DNA of 64,000 nt from Algoriphagus iocasae (lineage in GTDB: Bacteria > Bacteroidota > Bacteroidia > Cytophagales > Cyclobacteriaceae): contig NZ_JACIJO010000001.1 in assembly GCF_014206875.1 (NCBI RefSeq), forward strand, positions 1,656,780 through 1,720,779, given 5' to 3'. The notes beneath the pieces were generated by a model. The model made no database searches, was not told where the DNA came from, and was given only the letters and a program-made list of their open reading frames with translations. The stretch's first letter is position 1. Each line of letters begins with the position of its first letter. Shown piece after piece: positions 62,765-64,000 of this stretch. The position numbers and the translations under genes are program-made.

Positions 62765-63538
62765 ATGTTGTTCGATAACCTGGAATATATCAGTATAGAT
62801 AAACAAACAACGGATTTTCCGAAACATTTTCATGAAACATTTTGTGTTTCGCTGATCCATAGCGGAATTGAGCAAATTGATTTTGAAAGCCAAACTCTCT
62901 ATAGCGAAAAAGGCAGTATTTCAATTGCCAATCCCTATGAAATACATTCCAACCCATTGATAGATAAAGACTCCCAGCTGAAATTCGATACTGTTTATAT
63001 TTCCAGTGACTTAATGAAATATGTGTTAAATGGGCGAAATATCACATTTATAAACAAGAAACTGACCAGTGAAAGGGTAAATCAGCAATTTGCGCAGTTA
63101 ATCGATGCTTTAGCCAGTAGAAACCCTAAAGCAATAGCGTCTTTACTTGAAAAGTTAATTGGGGCATTAAAATTTTATTCCTGCGAAAATGAACAGGTTT
63201 ACGACGGGAATTTTATTCGTGATTTTAAAGAAATCAACAGCTATATAGAAAAAAACATCGAAGAAAGATTTTGCCTGGATGAGCTCTCAAAAATGGCTAA
63301 TATCAACAAATATGGGTTTGTCAAAAAATTCAAAGCATCCACGGGAATGACGCCGATGAACTATATTCTGATGAAGAAAATATTTTCTTGCAAAAATTTA
63401 ATTCATCCACATTTGGAGCTCACAGAGTTGGCTTATCGGTACGGTTTTTCTGATTTGCCCCACTTCTCCAGGACATTTAAAAGCTACGTGGGCATATCCC
63501 CTAAAAACTACCAGTCCAATCTTATTCAAGATTCATAA
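62765..63538 (+). CDS. AraC family transcriptional regulator
   Basis: A 257-residue regulator. An N-terminal cupin-like ligand domain (residues about 15-100: FPKHFHETFCVSLIHSGIEQIDF, GSISIANPYEIHSNPL) is followed by an AraC-type double HTH: ERFCLDELSKMANINKYGFVKKFKASTGMTPMNYILMKKIFSCKNLI and ELTELAYRYGFSDLPHFSRTFKSYVGISPKNY. It probably activates or represses nearby genes upon binding a small molecule. Its own start (TTG or ATG) is ATG 62765. The next gene, a broken S41 peptidase, begins 63 bases downstream on the same strand. Confidence 0.92.
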   Translation: MLFDNLEYISIDKQTTDFPKHFHETFCVSLIHSGIEQIDFESQTLYSEKGSISIANPYEIHSNPLIDKDSQLKFDTVYISSDLMKYVLNGRNITFINKKLTSERVNQQFAQLIDALASRNPKAIASLLEKLIGALKFYSCENEQVYDGNFIRDFKEINSYIEKNIEERFCLDELSKMANINKYGFVKKFKASTGMTPMNYILMKKIFSCKNLIHPHLELTELAYRYGFSDLPHFSRTFKSYVGISPKNYQSNLIQDS

Positions 63539-63601
63539 TTGCCAATATTGTACAAGTGTATCCTTGGGCAGGGTCTTAAATTTGGGGAAAAATTAATACG
63601 A

Positions 63602-63928
63602 ATGAAACGTATAATTTACTGCTTAGCTTTCCTTTTCACCCTTTCAAATTACCTTTTTGCCCAATCCATAGATGATCCTTTTTCGAAGGAGCGTATGAGA
63701 AAAGATCTGGAAGTCTTTAAAAATATACGGGTTAAAGCAAATTCAGGACTCTACAAGTATCGATCTGAAGTTCAAATAGATAGCATTTACCTTTGGGCAG
63801 AAAATGAAATCGATAAATCAGCTACTTACCTTGACTTCTATAACATCATTTGTCAATTGACTGATTTTGAAGGCAGTCTTCATAATGATACAGGTTTACC
63901 CGACAAATACCTTAGGTTTGTCAGATAG
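63602..63928 (+). pseudogene. S41-family peptidase, N-terminal fragment
   Basis: Starting MKRIIYCLAFLFTLSNYLFAQ, a signal peptide, followed by FSKERMRKDLEVFKNIRVKANSGLYKYRSEVQIDSIYLW and TYLDFYNIICQLTDFEGSLHNDTGLPDKYLRF. This matches the N-terminal helical part of secreted S41 (tail-specific) peptidases I know. It then stops at TAG 63928; in relatives the sequence continues with the PDZ-like and catalytic Ser-Lys domains. After the stop, other frames read only briefly (SKKEGFG) before further stops. So the gene is broken here, though the window ends soon after and the rest may lie beyond. Confidence 0.7.
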
Positions 63929-64000
63929 CAAAAAAGAAGGATTTGGATTATAATTGAAGTCCTGTCAGCGACCCAGCGACAATTTTAGGTGTAAGAGACC

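Noticed and set aside
1..64000. CRISPR arrays, tRNA or rRNA genes, intact insertion sequences, prophage
   Set aside because: I looked for spaced direct repeats, cloverleaf or ribosomal motifs, DDE transposases and phage genes and saw none; short tRNAs could be missed by eye.

Overview
The window looks like the chromosome of a Bacteroidota bacterium, most likely of the Cytophagales/Cyclobacteriaceae (Algoriphagus-like) group. The reasons are AT-rich DNA, promoters with the Bacteroidota -7 pattern TAnnTTTG, many secreted and lipoprotein products ending in SCxD-type signals, LytTR two-component genes, DUF4625 proteins and a large set of FtsX/MacB-like permeases without ATPases. The lineage call rests on protein style only. 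No rRNA, tRNA, CRISPR array, intact insertion sequence or prophage was seen.

Layout. 1-14.4 kb: tail of a permease, a secreted phosphodiesterase, then a PadR regulator with two permeases (2602-8200), a secreted unknown protein, a YihY membrane protein and a second PadR-permease pair (11470-14435). 14.7-23.7 kb: a compact metal (probably zinc) regulon with a truncated and an intact CobW GTPase, a MerC-like protein, an ABC transporter with a His-rich loop, a small secreted protein, a Fur-family regulator, two DUF4625 proteins and a TonB receptor. Five matching 15-bp palindromes plus one degenerate copy sit on its promoters. 24.1-33 kb: K+/H+ antiporter, amidohydrolase broken by an in-frame TGA, CotH-like lipoprotein and two serine-hydrolase proteins. 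33.6-40.4 kb: a stand-alone permease, a LytTR regulator with one normal and one degenerate sensor kinase, and a secreted repeat protein. 40.8-47.1 kb: a minus-strand glycan operon of five GT2 glycosyltransferases and an MsbA-type exporter. 47.6-50.9 kb: remnant of an ArdC-like antirestriction gene, small genes and an ArsR-SRPBCC-DoxX operon. 51.4-61.4 kb: TPR sensor kinase, another permease, a YoaK protein, a decayed copy of the antiporter 3' end and a third PadR-permease pair. 61.7-64 kb: small membrane proteins, an AraC regulator and a broken S41 peptidase.

The strongest unexplained signals are these. (1) Three metal-regulon promoters share a rigid layout: two Fur/Zur-type boxes, one on the -33 and one on the -7. 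(2) Three PadR-permease modules share an upstream element, TTGGCA-N13-TACAWWTAG, at a fixed distance from the start codon, and only PadR-linked permeases carry the N-terminal prefix domain. (3) The two tandem permeases are nearly identical only in that prefix, which suggests gene conversion. (4) A modular family of intergenic repeats recurs at 9.5, 11.1, 27.9, 29.7 and 49.5 kb. (5) Several genes are decayed. All alignments and counts were made by eye.
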